64,000 nucleotides of DNA from Pseudochelatococcus contaminans (GTDB taxonomy: Bacteria > Pseudomonadota > Alphaproteobacteria > Rhizobiales > Beijerinckiaceae): assembly GCF_014195635.1 (NCBI RefSeq), contig NZ_JACICC010000002.1, positions 124,001 through 188,000 on the forward strand, in the 5' to 3' direction. The translations under genes and the position numbers were made by a program. This document shows, one piece after another, positions 45,559-52,969 of this stretch. The notes beneath the pieces were generated by a model that was given only the letters and a program-made list of their open reading frames with translations, was not told where the DNA came from and searched no databases. Position 1 is the first letter of the stretch. Every line of letters begins with the position of its first letter.

Positions 45559-45615
45559 TTGTATATTTTACCGCAACTTGCGTTCAATTCGACAGATCGA
45601 CTTGAACGCAAACTG
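45559..45615 (+). repeat. dispersed hairpin repeat R1, full copy in the proC leader
   Basis: A 57-base copy of R1. It has perfect 10-bp arms TTGCGTTCAA / TTGAACGCAA (45578-45587 and 45602-45611) and is followed by ACTGTTTTT. Only about six positions differ from the copy at 56474-56530. It ends 19 bases before the proC start, so it could act as a leader attenuator or insulator. Confidence 0.8.
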
Positions 45616-45634
45616 TTTTTACGGAGACGGAATC

Positions 45635-46513
45635 ATGCCCACGGGTGCGCAGACGGTGCAACGATTTGCTGATGTCATCGACGGCGCTGCTCCCGATCCG
45701 GCGCTTCCGTCGTCCCTCGTGCTTGCGGGTGCGGGCAAGATGGGCGCCTCCCTGCTCGACGGATGGCTGAAATCCGGCCTCGATCCGGTCAATGTCACGA
45801 TTCTCGATCCGCATCCGTCCGAGCATATCGAGCGGCTGGCCGCAGAGCGTGGCATCGCCCTCAACACGGCTATCGAAGCAATCAGGCCGCCGGAAGTGCT
45901 CGTGCTGGCCATCAAGCCGCAGTCACTCGCGGAAGCCGCTCCGTCGCTGGCTCGTCTGGTTGCGCCGCATACGCTCGTGCTGTCCATTCTCGCGGGCAAG
46001 ACCCTTGCCGGCCTCGCCGGGCATTTCCCCGAAGCAGGCGCCATCGTGCGTGCCATGCCGAACCTGCCCGCTTCCATTGGCCGCGGTATTACCGGCGTCG
46101 TTGCCTCGCAGAAAACGGACGATGCACAGCGCAGCACCGCCACGGCGTTGCTCGCAGGCTCCGGCGCGGTCGAGTGGCTGGATGACGAAGCCCTCATCGA
46201 CGCGCTGACCGGCGTGTCAGGTTCCGGGCCGGCCTATGTGTTTCACCTTGTCGAAGCGTTGGCCGCCGCCGGTGTTGCGGCTGGTCTTCCGGCCGATCTG
46301 GCCGAGCGTCTGGCGCGCGGCACGGTCACCGGCTCCGGCGCGCTGCTTGAGGCCTCTCCCCTCTCCGCCACCGCCCTGCGTGAAGCCGTGACTTCGAAGG
46401 GCGGCACGACAGCCGCCGCGCTGGATGAACTTTCCGGTGATAACGGCATCGGCCCGGCCGTCACCCGCGCCGTCGCCGCCGCAAAACGCCGCGCGCAGGA
46501 ATTGGCGGACTGA
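45635..46513 (+). CDS. proC: pyrroline-5-carboxylate reductase
   Basis: Final step of proline biosynthesis, NAD(P)H-dependent. It has 292 residues. The nucleotide motif is LVLAGAGKMGASLLDGWLKS, with VLVLAIKPQ, then IVRAMPNLPASIGRGITGVV and the ProC-specific LTGVSGSGPAYVFHLVEALA and VTSKGGTTAAALDEL. ACGGAGACGG lies just before the ATG at 45635. The N-terminal 25 residues before the Rossmann fold are longer than in E. coli ProC. The hairpin R1 sits directly upstream. Confidence 0.95.
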   Translation: MPTGAQTVQRFADVIDGAAPDPALPSSLVLAGAGKMGASLLDGWLKSGLDPVNVTILDPHPSEHIERLAAERGIALNTAIEAIRPPEVLVLAIKPQSLAEAAPSLARLVAPHTLVLSILAGKTLAGLAGHFPEAGAIVRAMPNLPASIGRGITGVVASQKTDDAQRSTATALLAGSGAVEWLDDEALIDALTGVSGSGPAYVFHLVEALAAAGVAAGLPADLAERLARGTVTGSGALLEASPLSATALREAVTSKGGTTAAALDELSGDNGIGPAVTRAVAAAKRRAQELAD

Positions 46514-46533
46514 GCCGAGCGACCTGCCGTCCG

Positions 46534-47943
46534 TTAAACCGGCACACGAATCGTCGCTTTCAGCCCTCCAAGCGGGCTATCCGATAGTTCGATCTCGCCG
46601 CCATGCGACCGCACGATGTCGCGTGCGATGGCGAGCCCGAGGCCCGTACCGCCGTCATCGACGTTGCGCGCCGTATCCAGCCGCAGGAATGGCTTGAACG
46701 CTTCCTCCCGCAGTTCAGGTTCGATCCCCGGCCCGTCGTCCTCCACCGCGATCGTCAACCAGCGCGACTGGCGCGTGGCGGTGATGTTGACCTTGTCGCC
46801 ATAACGCACCGCATTGGCGACGAGATTGGCGACGAGACGCTGGAAGGCCAGCGGCCTGACGGTTACAACCACATCGCCGACCACGCTGACGGAAATGTTG
46901 CGCCCCTGCCGCGCATAATCGGACTGCAGCGTTTCCAGCATTGCGGCGATGTCGGCAGGCCGCGACTGCTCGCCCGCATCGCCGCGCGCGAAGGCGAGAT
47001 AGGCCTCCAGCATGTTGCCCATTTCATCGACGTCCTTGCGCAGATCCTGCACGTCCGGGCTATTGCGCATCAACGACAGCGACAGCTTGAAACGCGTGAG
47101 GATGGTCCGCAGATCGTGGCTGACGCCATTCAGCATGGTGGTACGCTGATCGATGGAGCGTTCGATTCGCCGCTTCATCTCAATGAAGGCTCGGCCCGCG
47201 CGCCGCACTTCACGCGCGCCGCGTGGGCGAAAATCGACGTCCCTCCCCATGCCGAACGCCTCGGCGGCATCCGCCAGCCGCAGAATGGGGCGAATCTGGT
47301 TGAACTGGAACAATACGGCAATCGTCACCAGCACGAATGACGTGCCCAGCATCCAGATAAGGAAGATGTGGGAGTTGGATGCATAAGCCAGGCTGCGCCG
47401 CGCGAATACGCGCATGACGACATCGTTGTCGAGCAGGATACGAATTTCGATGAGGTTGGAGCGCCCGACCGTATCGATCCAGAACGGCCGCGCAACCTGC
47501 CGGCTAATCTCTTCGGACAGCACCTCATCGAGAATGGAGAAGAACGGTTTCGGCCCCTGCGGCGGCAACTCCGTACCCGGCAGAAACTCAACTTCGAGGC
47601 CCAGCTTGTCCTGCGCGATGCGCACAAGCTCCGAGGTCATGCGCGCCTGGGGAGATACTTCGTAGATATCGATGAGCGCCGCGATATCCGAGCTGACGGC
47701 CGACGACAGCCGGCGCGTGACGAGCTGCCAATGGCGCTCCAGAAACACATAGGCCACGACGGATTGAAGGATGACGACCGGCGCGATGATGATGATGAGC
47801 GAGCGGACGAACAGTCCCTTCGGCATCACCTCGCCCAGCCAGCCGAACAATCGGCGCGGACCTTTCATCGCGGTTTTCCACGCCGTCCGCACTGTTCCAG
47901 CGGCGCGAGCCGCCATGCCGGGCTGGCTGATCGGGCCGTTCAT
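46534..47943 (-). CDS. sensor histidine kinase, EnvZ/OmpR-type, partner of the upstream regulator
   Basis: A 469-residue inner-membrane kinase. TM1 (LFVRSLIIIIAPVVILQSVV) and TM2 (IFLIWMLGTSFVLVTIAVLF) flank a periplasmic domain, followed by a HAMP region. The H-box is NGVSHDLRTILTRFKL with His276. The catalytic domain has the N-box LVANLVANAVRYGDK and G-boxes DDGPGIEPE and GGTGLGLAIARDIV. The response regulator lies 15 bases upstream, so they are co-transcribed. The signal is unknown. Confidence 0.93.
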   Translation of the reverse strand: MNGPISQPGMAARAAGTVRTAWKTAMKGPRRLFGWLGEVMPKGLFVRSLIIIIAPVVILQSVVAYVFLERHWQLVTRRLSSAVSSDIAALIDIYEVSPQARMTSELVRIAQDKLGLEVEFLPGTELPPQGPKPFFSILDEVLSEEISRQVARPFWIDTVGRSNLIEIRILLDNDVVMRVFARRSLAYASNSHIFLIWMLGTSFVLVTIAVLFQFNQIRPILRLADAAEAFGMGRDVDFRPRGAREVRRAGRAFIEMKRRIERSIDQRTTMLNGVSHDLRTILTRFKLSLSLMRNSPDVQDLRKDVDEMGNMLEAYLAFARGDAGEQSRPADIAAMLETLQSDYARQGRNISVSVVGDVVVTVRPLAFQRLVANLVANAVRYGDKVNITATRQSRWLTIAVEDDGPGIEPELREEAFKPFLRLDTARNVDDGGTGLGLAIARDIVRSHGGEIELSDSPLGGLKATIRVPV

Positions 47944-47958
47944 CGCGCCGCCCCCGCG

Positions 47959-48714
47959 CTATCGGTCGATCAGCAGACGGTAGCCGACGCCGCGCACCGT
48001 TTGCAGATAAACCGGGTTGGCCGGATCGCGCTCGATTTTGCGTCGCAGACGGTTGATCTGCACATCGACGTTGCGGTCATTGGCCAGCGCGCCTGCGTTG
48101 GCGGCAGCGTTGCCGGCCAGATCCTCGCGCGCCACCTGTTCGCCGCCCGCCTCGCCCAGAATGGTGAGGATGTCGCGCTCACGCTCGGTGATGCGCACGA
48201 TCTCGTCACCCAGACGCAACTCGCCCCGGTCGAACCGGAAGATGAACCCGCCAAAACGGATAGCCTCCGGCGTGGCGCGGGCCGCACCGGGCGCTTCGCT
48301 GGCGACGTTGCGCTTGATAATGTTGGCAAGGCGCAGCAGCAGCTCGCGCGGCTCGAAAGGCTTGCCGAGATAATCGTCCGCGCCGATCTCCAGCCCCGTC
48401 ACCCGGTCGGCGCCGTCGCTGCGGGCGGTCAGCATCAGGATCGGCACCGCCGACTTTTGCCGCCAGCGACGGGCGAAGTCGAAGCCGTTTTCACCGGGCA
48501 TCATGACATCCAGCACCAGCGCATCGAAAATCAGCGAGCCGAGCGTCGATTCGGCCGCCGCCGCATTGGCGGCCACCGTCACCCTGTAGCCGTTTCCGGT
48601 CAGGAAGCGCGACAGCAACGAGCGCAACCGGCGGTCATCGTCGACCACCAGCACGTGCGGTGCGTCGTCGGGCAATCCTTCCACCGGGGCATCGTCTTCG
48701 GTCGCGTCGATCAT
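47959..48714 (-). CDS. petR: OmpR-family response regulator (PetR-like)
   Basis: A 251-residue regulator. The receiver shows LVVDDDRRLRSLLSRFL, phospho-acceptor Asp in LVLDVMMPGENG, LMLTARSDG and the Lys in YLGKPFEPRELLLRL. The winged-helix output has RNVDVQINRLRRKIERDPAN and VRGVGYRLLIDR. The ATG at 48714 overlaps the upstream MarR stop (ATGA). In Rhodobacter capsulatus the homologous petP-petR pair has this arrangement and is needed for cytochrome bc1 expression; whether that applies here is inference. Confidence 0.85.
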   Translation of the reverse strand: MIDATEDDAPVEGLPDDAPHVLVVDDDRRLRSLLSRFLTGNGYRVTVAANAAAAESTLGSLIFDALVLDVMMPGENGFDFARRWRQKSAVPILMLTARSDGADRVTGLEIGADDYLGKPFEPRELLLRLANIIKRNVASEAPGAARATPEAIRFGGFIFRFDRGELRLGDEIVRITERERDILTILGEAGGEQVAREDLAGNAAANAGALANDRNVDVQINRLRRKIERDPANPVYLQTVRGVGYRLLIDR

Positions 48715-49262
48715 TGCACCTGCTCCTCCCCGTCGGCTGTTTTCCACACGATGCGGGAGACATCGTCCCTATCGTCATCGTTGATCATGGAAAACAGAAA
48801 CGCGGTTACCTTGCTCTTCACGTCCGGCTCCAGCCCGTCCAGCGCGCGGGCGATGCGCTGAAGCTGCGGCGCGGTGAGCGCCAGCGAGAGCGCCCTCCCC
48901 TTGTCCGTCGGATAGAGCAGCCGCTGCCGCCTGTCCGCCGTGCCGGTACGTTGCACGATATAGCCTTTTTCGACAAGATCCTTCAGAATCGGGTTCAGAC
49001 TTTGCTTGGTGATGCCAAGAATGTCGAGCATCTCGGCAATCGTCATGCCGGGAACGCGTTCCACGAAATGCAGCACCCGGTGATGCGCGCGGCCGAAACC
49101 GTACTCGGTCAACAGCCTGTCCGGGTCGCTGACGAAGTCCCGATAGGCGAAAAACAACAATTCGACGATGTCGTTGCCGGTCGGCGTATCGGATGGCGGG
49201 CCGGATACGTCGCCGGCATCCGCGGCGCTGTCTGACCGGGTGGAAACGGTGGCTGTCGTCAC
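48711..49262 (-). CDS. petP: MarR-family transcriptional regulator (PetP-like)
   Basis: A MarR winged-helix protein of about 183 residues. HTH is MTIAEMLDILGITKQSLNPI with LKDLVEKGYIVQRTG, and the wing is DRRQRLLYPTDKGRAL. It is translationally coupled to the response regulator by a 4-base overlap. The GTG at 49262 follows AGGGAAAG; an ATG at 49313 is possible but has no ribosome-binding sequence. Divergent from ilvE. Confidence 0.8.
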   Translation of the reverse strand: MTTATVSTRSDSAADAGDVSGPPSDTPTGNDIVELLFFAYRDFVSDPDRLLTEYGFGRAHHRVLHFVERVPGMTIAEMLDILGITKQSLNPILKDLVEKGYIVQRTGTADRRQRLLYPTDKGRALSLALTAPQLQRIARALDGLEPDVKSKVTAFLFSMINDDDRDDVSRIVWKTADGEEQVQ

Positions 49263-49516
49263 AAGGCTTTCCCTGGATTGCGTCTGATGAAAATTTGTGC
49301 AGTCATGCAACATACAGAGGTAGCGAGGAAAGAGTGAAAAACATTTATGTCAGCCTTATTGACATATTTCAGGAAGATTGTTACCCGTCAAGCGGTTTCC
49401 GCGAAAGGAAATAATACGGATTGGCCCTCGCGCGCTGAATGCCTTCATCGCCAACGACCGCCCCGGTCCGCATCCTGATTCCCGAACCGTCCGCAAGAAG
49501 ATTTCGGAGTAGTTTC

Positions 49517-50392
49517 ATGTCGGTCTCACCGCAAGAAAACAAGAAGGACGTCATCTGGATCGATGGCAAGCTCGTGCCACGTGAAGAGGCGAACATCCCG
49601 GTGCTCACCCACGGCCTGCATTATGCCTCGGCCGTCTTCGAGGGCGAACGCGCCTACAACGGCGTTATTTTCAAGTCGCGCCAGCATAGCGAGCGGCTGC
49701 TCAACTCTGGTCGGCAGCTCGATTTCGAGATTCCCTTCACCGCCGAGGAAATCGACGCGGCCAAGGAGCTGGTGCTAAAGGAAAACGGCCTCGTCGACGC
49801 CTACATCCGCCCCATCGCATGGCGCGGTGCCGAGGCGCTCGGCGTTTCGGCGCAGAAGAACAGCATCCACCTTGCCATCGCCGCATGGGTTTGGCCGAGC
49901 TACTTCACCCGCGAGGAGCGGATGAAGGGCATTCGCCTCGCCTTTGCCCGCTATCGCCGCCCGGACCCGGCAACCGCCCCTTCCACCGCCAAGGCAGCGG
50001 CGCTTTACTCCATCGCCACCATTTCCAAGCATGAGGCCGAGCGGCAGGGCTATTCCGACGCGCTGTTCCTCGACTGGCGTGGCCGTGTGGTCGAGTGCAC
50101 GGGCGCGAACATCTTCTTTGTCAAGAACGGCGAACTGCACACGCCCGATCCCGAAGGCATCCTGAACGGCATCACGCGTCAGACCGTGATCGAACTGGCG
50201 AAGAAGCGTGGCATCCCTGTTGTCGAGCGGGCTATTCTGCCGGAAGAACTGTCTACGTTCACGGAAAGCTTCGTCACCGGCACGGCGGCGGAAGTGACGC
50301 CGGTGTCCGAGATCGGCGAGCACAAGTTCACGCCCGGCGAGATCACCACAACGTTGCTGAACGATTACGAGAATCTGGTTCAGGGCAAATAA
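49517..50392 (+). CDS. ilvE: branched-chain amino acid aminotransferase
   Basis: PLP enzyme for the last step of valine, leucine and isoleucine synthesis. It has 291 residues. Sequence begins VIWIDGKLVPREEANIPVL with HGLHYASAVFEGERAYNG. The PLP lysine is Lys159 in APSTAKAAALYSIAT, followed by ERQGYSDALFLDWRGRVVEC and GTAAEVTPVSEIG near the end. The start ATG at 49517 has GGAG ahead. The frame is open from 49439. Divergent from the MarR-kinase operon. A repeat element splits its downstream terminator. Confidence 0.95.
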   Translation: MSVSPQENKKDVIWIDGKLVPREEANIPVLTHGLHYASAVFEGERAYNGVIFKSRQHSERLLNSGRQLDFEIPFTAEEIDAAKELVLKENGLVDAYIRPIAWRGAEALGVSAQKNSIHLAIAAWVWPSYFTREERMKGIRLAFARYRRPDPATAPSTAKAAALYSIATISKHEAERQGYSDALFLDWRGRVVECTGANIFFVKNGELHTPDPEGILNGITRQTVIELAKKRGIPVVERAILPEELSTFTESFVTGTAAEVTPVSEIGEHKFTPGEITTTLLNDYENLVQGK

Positions 50393-50428
50393 GTCGCTGA
50401 TAAAGCCTGTTAAAGAAAAATTTTGATC

Positions 50429-50560
50429 CCGCGCCGACTTTAGAGCATTTCGGTATTTCGTTGAAACGCCGAAATGCTCTATCTTATTGGTTTGACGCGT
50501 TTTCTTTACGCAAAGCGGTATCCACTTTGCTTGAAAACGCTTTAATCGGCGCGGTTTTTT
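50429..50560 (+). terminator. ilvE terminator stem interrupted by repeat R2
   Basis: CCGCGCCGA (50429-50437) and TCGGCGCGG (50546-50554) are perfect 9-bp complementary arms, followed by TTTTTT at 50555-50560, the hallmark of an intrinsic terminator. A 104-base R2 element (50441-50544) sits between the arms where the loop should be. Confidence 0.7.
50441..50544 (+). repeat. dispersed hairpin repeat R2, copy A
   Basis: About 104 bases: a first hairpin GAGCATTTCGG / CCGAAATGCTC, a linker containing TTGGTTTGACGCG, then an outer stem GCGTTTTC / GAAAACGC enclosing an inner stem CAAAGCGG / CCACTTTG (one mismatch). It resembles a palindromic repeat I recall as abundant in Hyphomicrobiales genomes. 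Same orientation as copy C. Confidence 0.9.
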
Positions 50561-51989
50561 ATGCAGGCGGCGCTTTCGTGCCTTGCAGCAGGCCGAGTTG
50601 CACGCGCCGCATCCACCGGGCCATCATCAGCACGGCGACGACGCAAAGCCCCACTGTCAGCCCGGTCCAGATGCCCGCGCCGCCCAGCCCGGCGCCAAAA
50701 GCCAGGTAGACACTCAGCGGCAGGCCAACCAGCCAATAGCCGATGATGCCGTAGATCATCGGCATGCGCGTATCGTGTAGGCCGCGCAAGGCGGCGATTC
50801 CGAGCACCTGCGCACCATCCGCGAGCTGGAAAATCGCCGCCAGCGCAAGGAACGTCACAGCCAGTTGCACCGCGCGGGCGTTGGCAGGGTCGCTGGTGTC
50901 GAGGAAGATGCCGGCAAGTGTTTCGGGTATCAGCGTCATCGTCAGGCCGGAGATGACCATGATGACCATGCCAACGCCAAACCCCACCCAGCCGGCGCGC
51001 ATCACGCCATCCGCGTCGCCCGCGCCAAAGGCCCGGCCCACGCGCACCGTTACCGCCTGCGACAGCCCCACCACTGCCATGAACGCCACGCCGACAAGCT
51101 GGATGGCCACGGCATGCGCCGCCAGAGAGGCCTCGCCGATCCAGCCCATCATGAAGGCAGCGGCGTTGAAGACGCTGACTTCCAGCGTCGAGACGAGTGC
51201 GATCGGCAGGCCCAGCCGCCAGAAGGCCGTGAACCTCGGCCAGTCCGCCTGCCAGAAGCGCCCGAACACCTGGTAGCGGCGAAAGCGCCGATCCCGCAGC
51301 ACGACGATTAAAAGCACCACGAACAGCAACAGGTTGGCGCAGGCGCTGGCAATGCCGGACCCGACGACCTCCAGCCGGGGAAAGCCGAGATTGCCGAACA
51401 CCAGCAGCCAGTTGCCGATAATGTTGAAGATGATCGACGCCACAGCCGCCACCAGCGCCCACTGCGGGCGCTCCAGCGCCGCCACGAAAGAGCGCAGCAC
51501 GATGAAGCCGAGGAACGGCAGCAGCCCCCAGAGGAAGGCGCGCAGATAACCGCCCGCCATCGCCGACAGATCCGCCGGCTCGCCGATCAGCAGCAACAGC
51601 CGCTCACCGTTCCACAACAACACCGCGCAGGGGATGAATACGATGATGGCTGACCAAAGCCCCTGCCGCACGGTGCGGCGCACCTCGCCGACAGCAAAAC
51701 GGTTGCGTCCCAGCTCGCGCGCGATCATCGGCGGCGCGGCCATCAGCAGCCCGAGCGAGAACAGCATCACCAGATGATAAAGGTTGGTCGCGAGCGTGGC
51801 GGCGGCAAGCGCCTGCGCACCAAGGCGGCCGATGAAGATCACATCGGTGATCATGACCGCCATCTGCGCCAGCGTGCTCAACGCCAGCGGCCATCCCAGC
51901 ACCATCGTTGCGCGCAGCTCGCGCATCCATAAGTCGTAACCGCGACCGGGACGGTTATCCGCGCCCGCCAGCGCCTGCGTATCTGCCAT
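50559..51989 (-). CDS. MATE-family multidrug efflux protein
   Basis: A 476-residue antiporter with two MatE domains and about 12 helices. Seen are GWPLALSTLAQMAVMITDVI, FIGRLGAQALAAATLATNLY, PPMIARELGRN, then GLPIALVSTLEVSVFNAAAF in the second half and VGLSQAVTVRVGRAFGAGDA. It uses a Na+ or H+ gradient to expel cationic compounds. ATG at 51989 is chosen over a TTG at 52001. Its stop codon lies in the T run of the ilvE terminator, and the gene is bracketed by inverted copies of repeat R2. Confidence 0.92.
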   Translation of the reverse strand: MADTQALAGADNRPGRGYDLWMRELRATMVLGWPLALSTLAQMAVMITDVIFIGRLGAQALAAATLATNLYHLVMLFSLGLLMAAPPMIARELGRNRFAVGEVRRTVRQGLWSAIIVFIPCAVLLWNGERLLLLIGEPADLSAMAGGYLRAFLWGLLPFLGFIVLRSFVAALERPQWALVAAVASIIFNIIGNWLLVFGNLGFPRLEVVGSGIASACANLLLFVVLLIVVLRDRRFRRYQVFGRFWQADWPRFTAFWRLGLPIALVSTLEVSVFNAAAFMMGWIGEASLAAHAVAIQLVGVAFMAVVGLSQAVTVRVGRAFGAGDADGVMRAGWVGFGVGMVIMVISGLTMTLIPETLAGIFLDTSDPANARAVQLAVTFLALAAIFQLADGAQVLGIAALRGLHDTRMPMIYGIIGYWLVGLPLSVYLAFGAGLGGAGIWTGLTVGLCVVAVLMMARWMRRVQLGLLQGTKAPPA

Positions 51990-52078
51990 AATGCGCGTCA
52001 ATAGCTGACAATGCGTGCAGACACCATGACAGTCAGCGACATGGGCGTTATGCGTCTGGCATATCGCGCGCAGGCCGT

Positions 52079-52182
52079 TAAAGCGTTTTCAAGCAAAGTG
52101 GATACCACTTTGTGTGAAGAAAACGCGTCAAACCAAAAAGATAGAGCCTTTCGGCGTTTCAACGAAATGCCGAAAGGCTCTA
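52079..52182 (-). repeat. dispersed hairpin repeat R2, copy B (inverted)
   Basis: Same element as copy A on the opposite strand. The first stem is GAGCCTTTCGG / CCGAAAGGCTC: relative to copy A one pair changed from A-T to C-G on both arms. The inner stem CAAAGTGG / CCACTTTG is perfect here. Confidence 0.9.
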
Positions 52183-52189
52183 GGTGGCC

Positions 52190-52870
52190 TCAGTCGTGCG
52201 CGGCGTCGCCCTTCGCGTTATTCGCCTGAGCGGTGGCGGCATCCCGGGCGAGGATGTGGCTGATGCCGTGCGTGAGATAATCCCAGCCCGTATAGAGCGT
52301 CAGCAGCGCCGCTATCCACAGCAAACCGATGCCGATCGGCAGCGTGCCGGGCAGCACCGCCTCGCCGGCCTTGCCCGCAATCAGAAACGACAGCGCCAGC
52401 AACTGCGCCGCCGTTTTCCATTTCGCCACCCGCGTCACCGGCACGCTGACGCGCAGTTCGGCCAGAAATTCCCGCAGGCCGGAGACGAGAATCTCGCGAC
52501 ACAGAATGATGATCGCCGCCCACAGCGACCAACTGCGGATAGTGCCGTCCGCCACCAGCATCAACAGCGAGGCAGCGACCAGCAGTTTGTCGGCGATAGG
52601 GTCCAGCATGCGGCCCAGCGCCGACTGTTGCGCCCAGGCACGCGCCAGATAACCGTCCAGATAATCGGTGATCGCGGCGGCGACGAAGATGCCCAATGCG
52701 ATCCAGCGCATTTCGGCCTCGTCGGGCCAGAACAGGCACACGACCACCGCCGGCACCGCGACGATGCGACCATAAGTGAGCAGGTTCGGCAGGCTATATG
52801 GGCCGGAGAGACGGCCGGCCTTGCGCGGAGCAGGAGCGAGTGAGGAAGCGTCTGGGGGGGTCGTCGTCAT
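52190..52870 (-). CDS. pgsA: CDP-diacylglycerol-glycerol-3-phosphate 3-phosphatidyltransferase
   Basis: Makes phosphatidylglycerol phosphate, committed step to phosphatidylglycerol and cardiolipin, in the inner membrane. It has 226 residues and several helices. The CDP-alcohol phosphotransferase motif runs from Asp69: DYLDGYLARAWAQQSALGRM followed by LDPIADK (D-x2-DG-x2-AR-x8-G-x3-D-x3-D). The N-terminus YSLPNLLTYGRIVAVPAVV is typical. ATG at 52870. The uvrC gene lies about 100 bases upstream on the same strand. Confidence 0.93.
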   Translation of the reverse strand: MTTTPPDASSLAPAPRKAGRLSGPYSLPNLLTYGRIVAVPAVVVCLFWPDEAEMRWIALGIFVAAAITDYLDGYLARAWAQQSALGRMLDPIADKLLVAASLLMLVADGTIRSWSLWAAIIILCREILVSGLREFLAELRVSVPVTRVAKWKTAAQLLALSFLIAGKAGEAVLPGTLPIGIGLLWIAALLTLYTGWDYLTHGISHILARDAATAQANNAKGDAAHD

Positions 52871-52969
52871 GCCTGATCCACTGCGTGAAACCAATACCCG
52901 GGAAACCCTGCGCAGCCCCACCGCGAGCGACGGACGCGCCTGGCGAGTGAAGGAAGCGCCTGCGGACGG

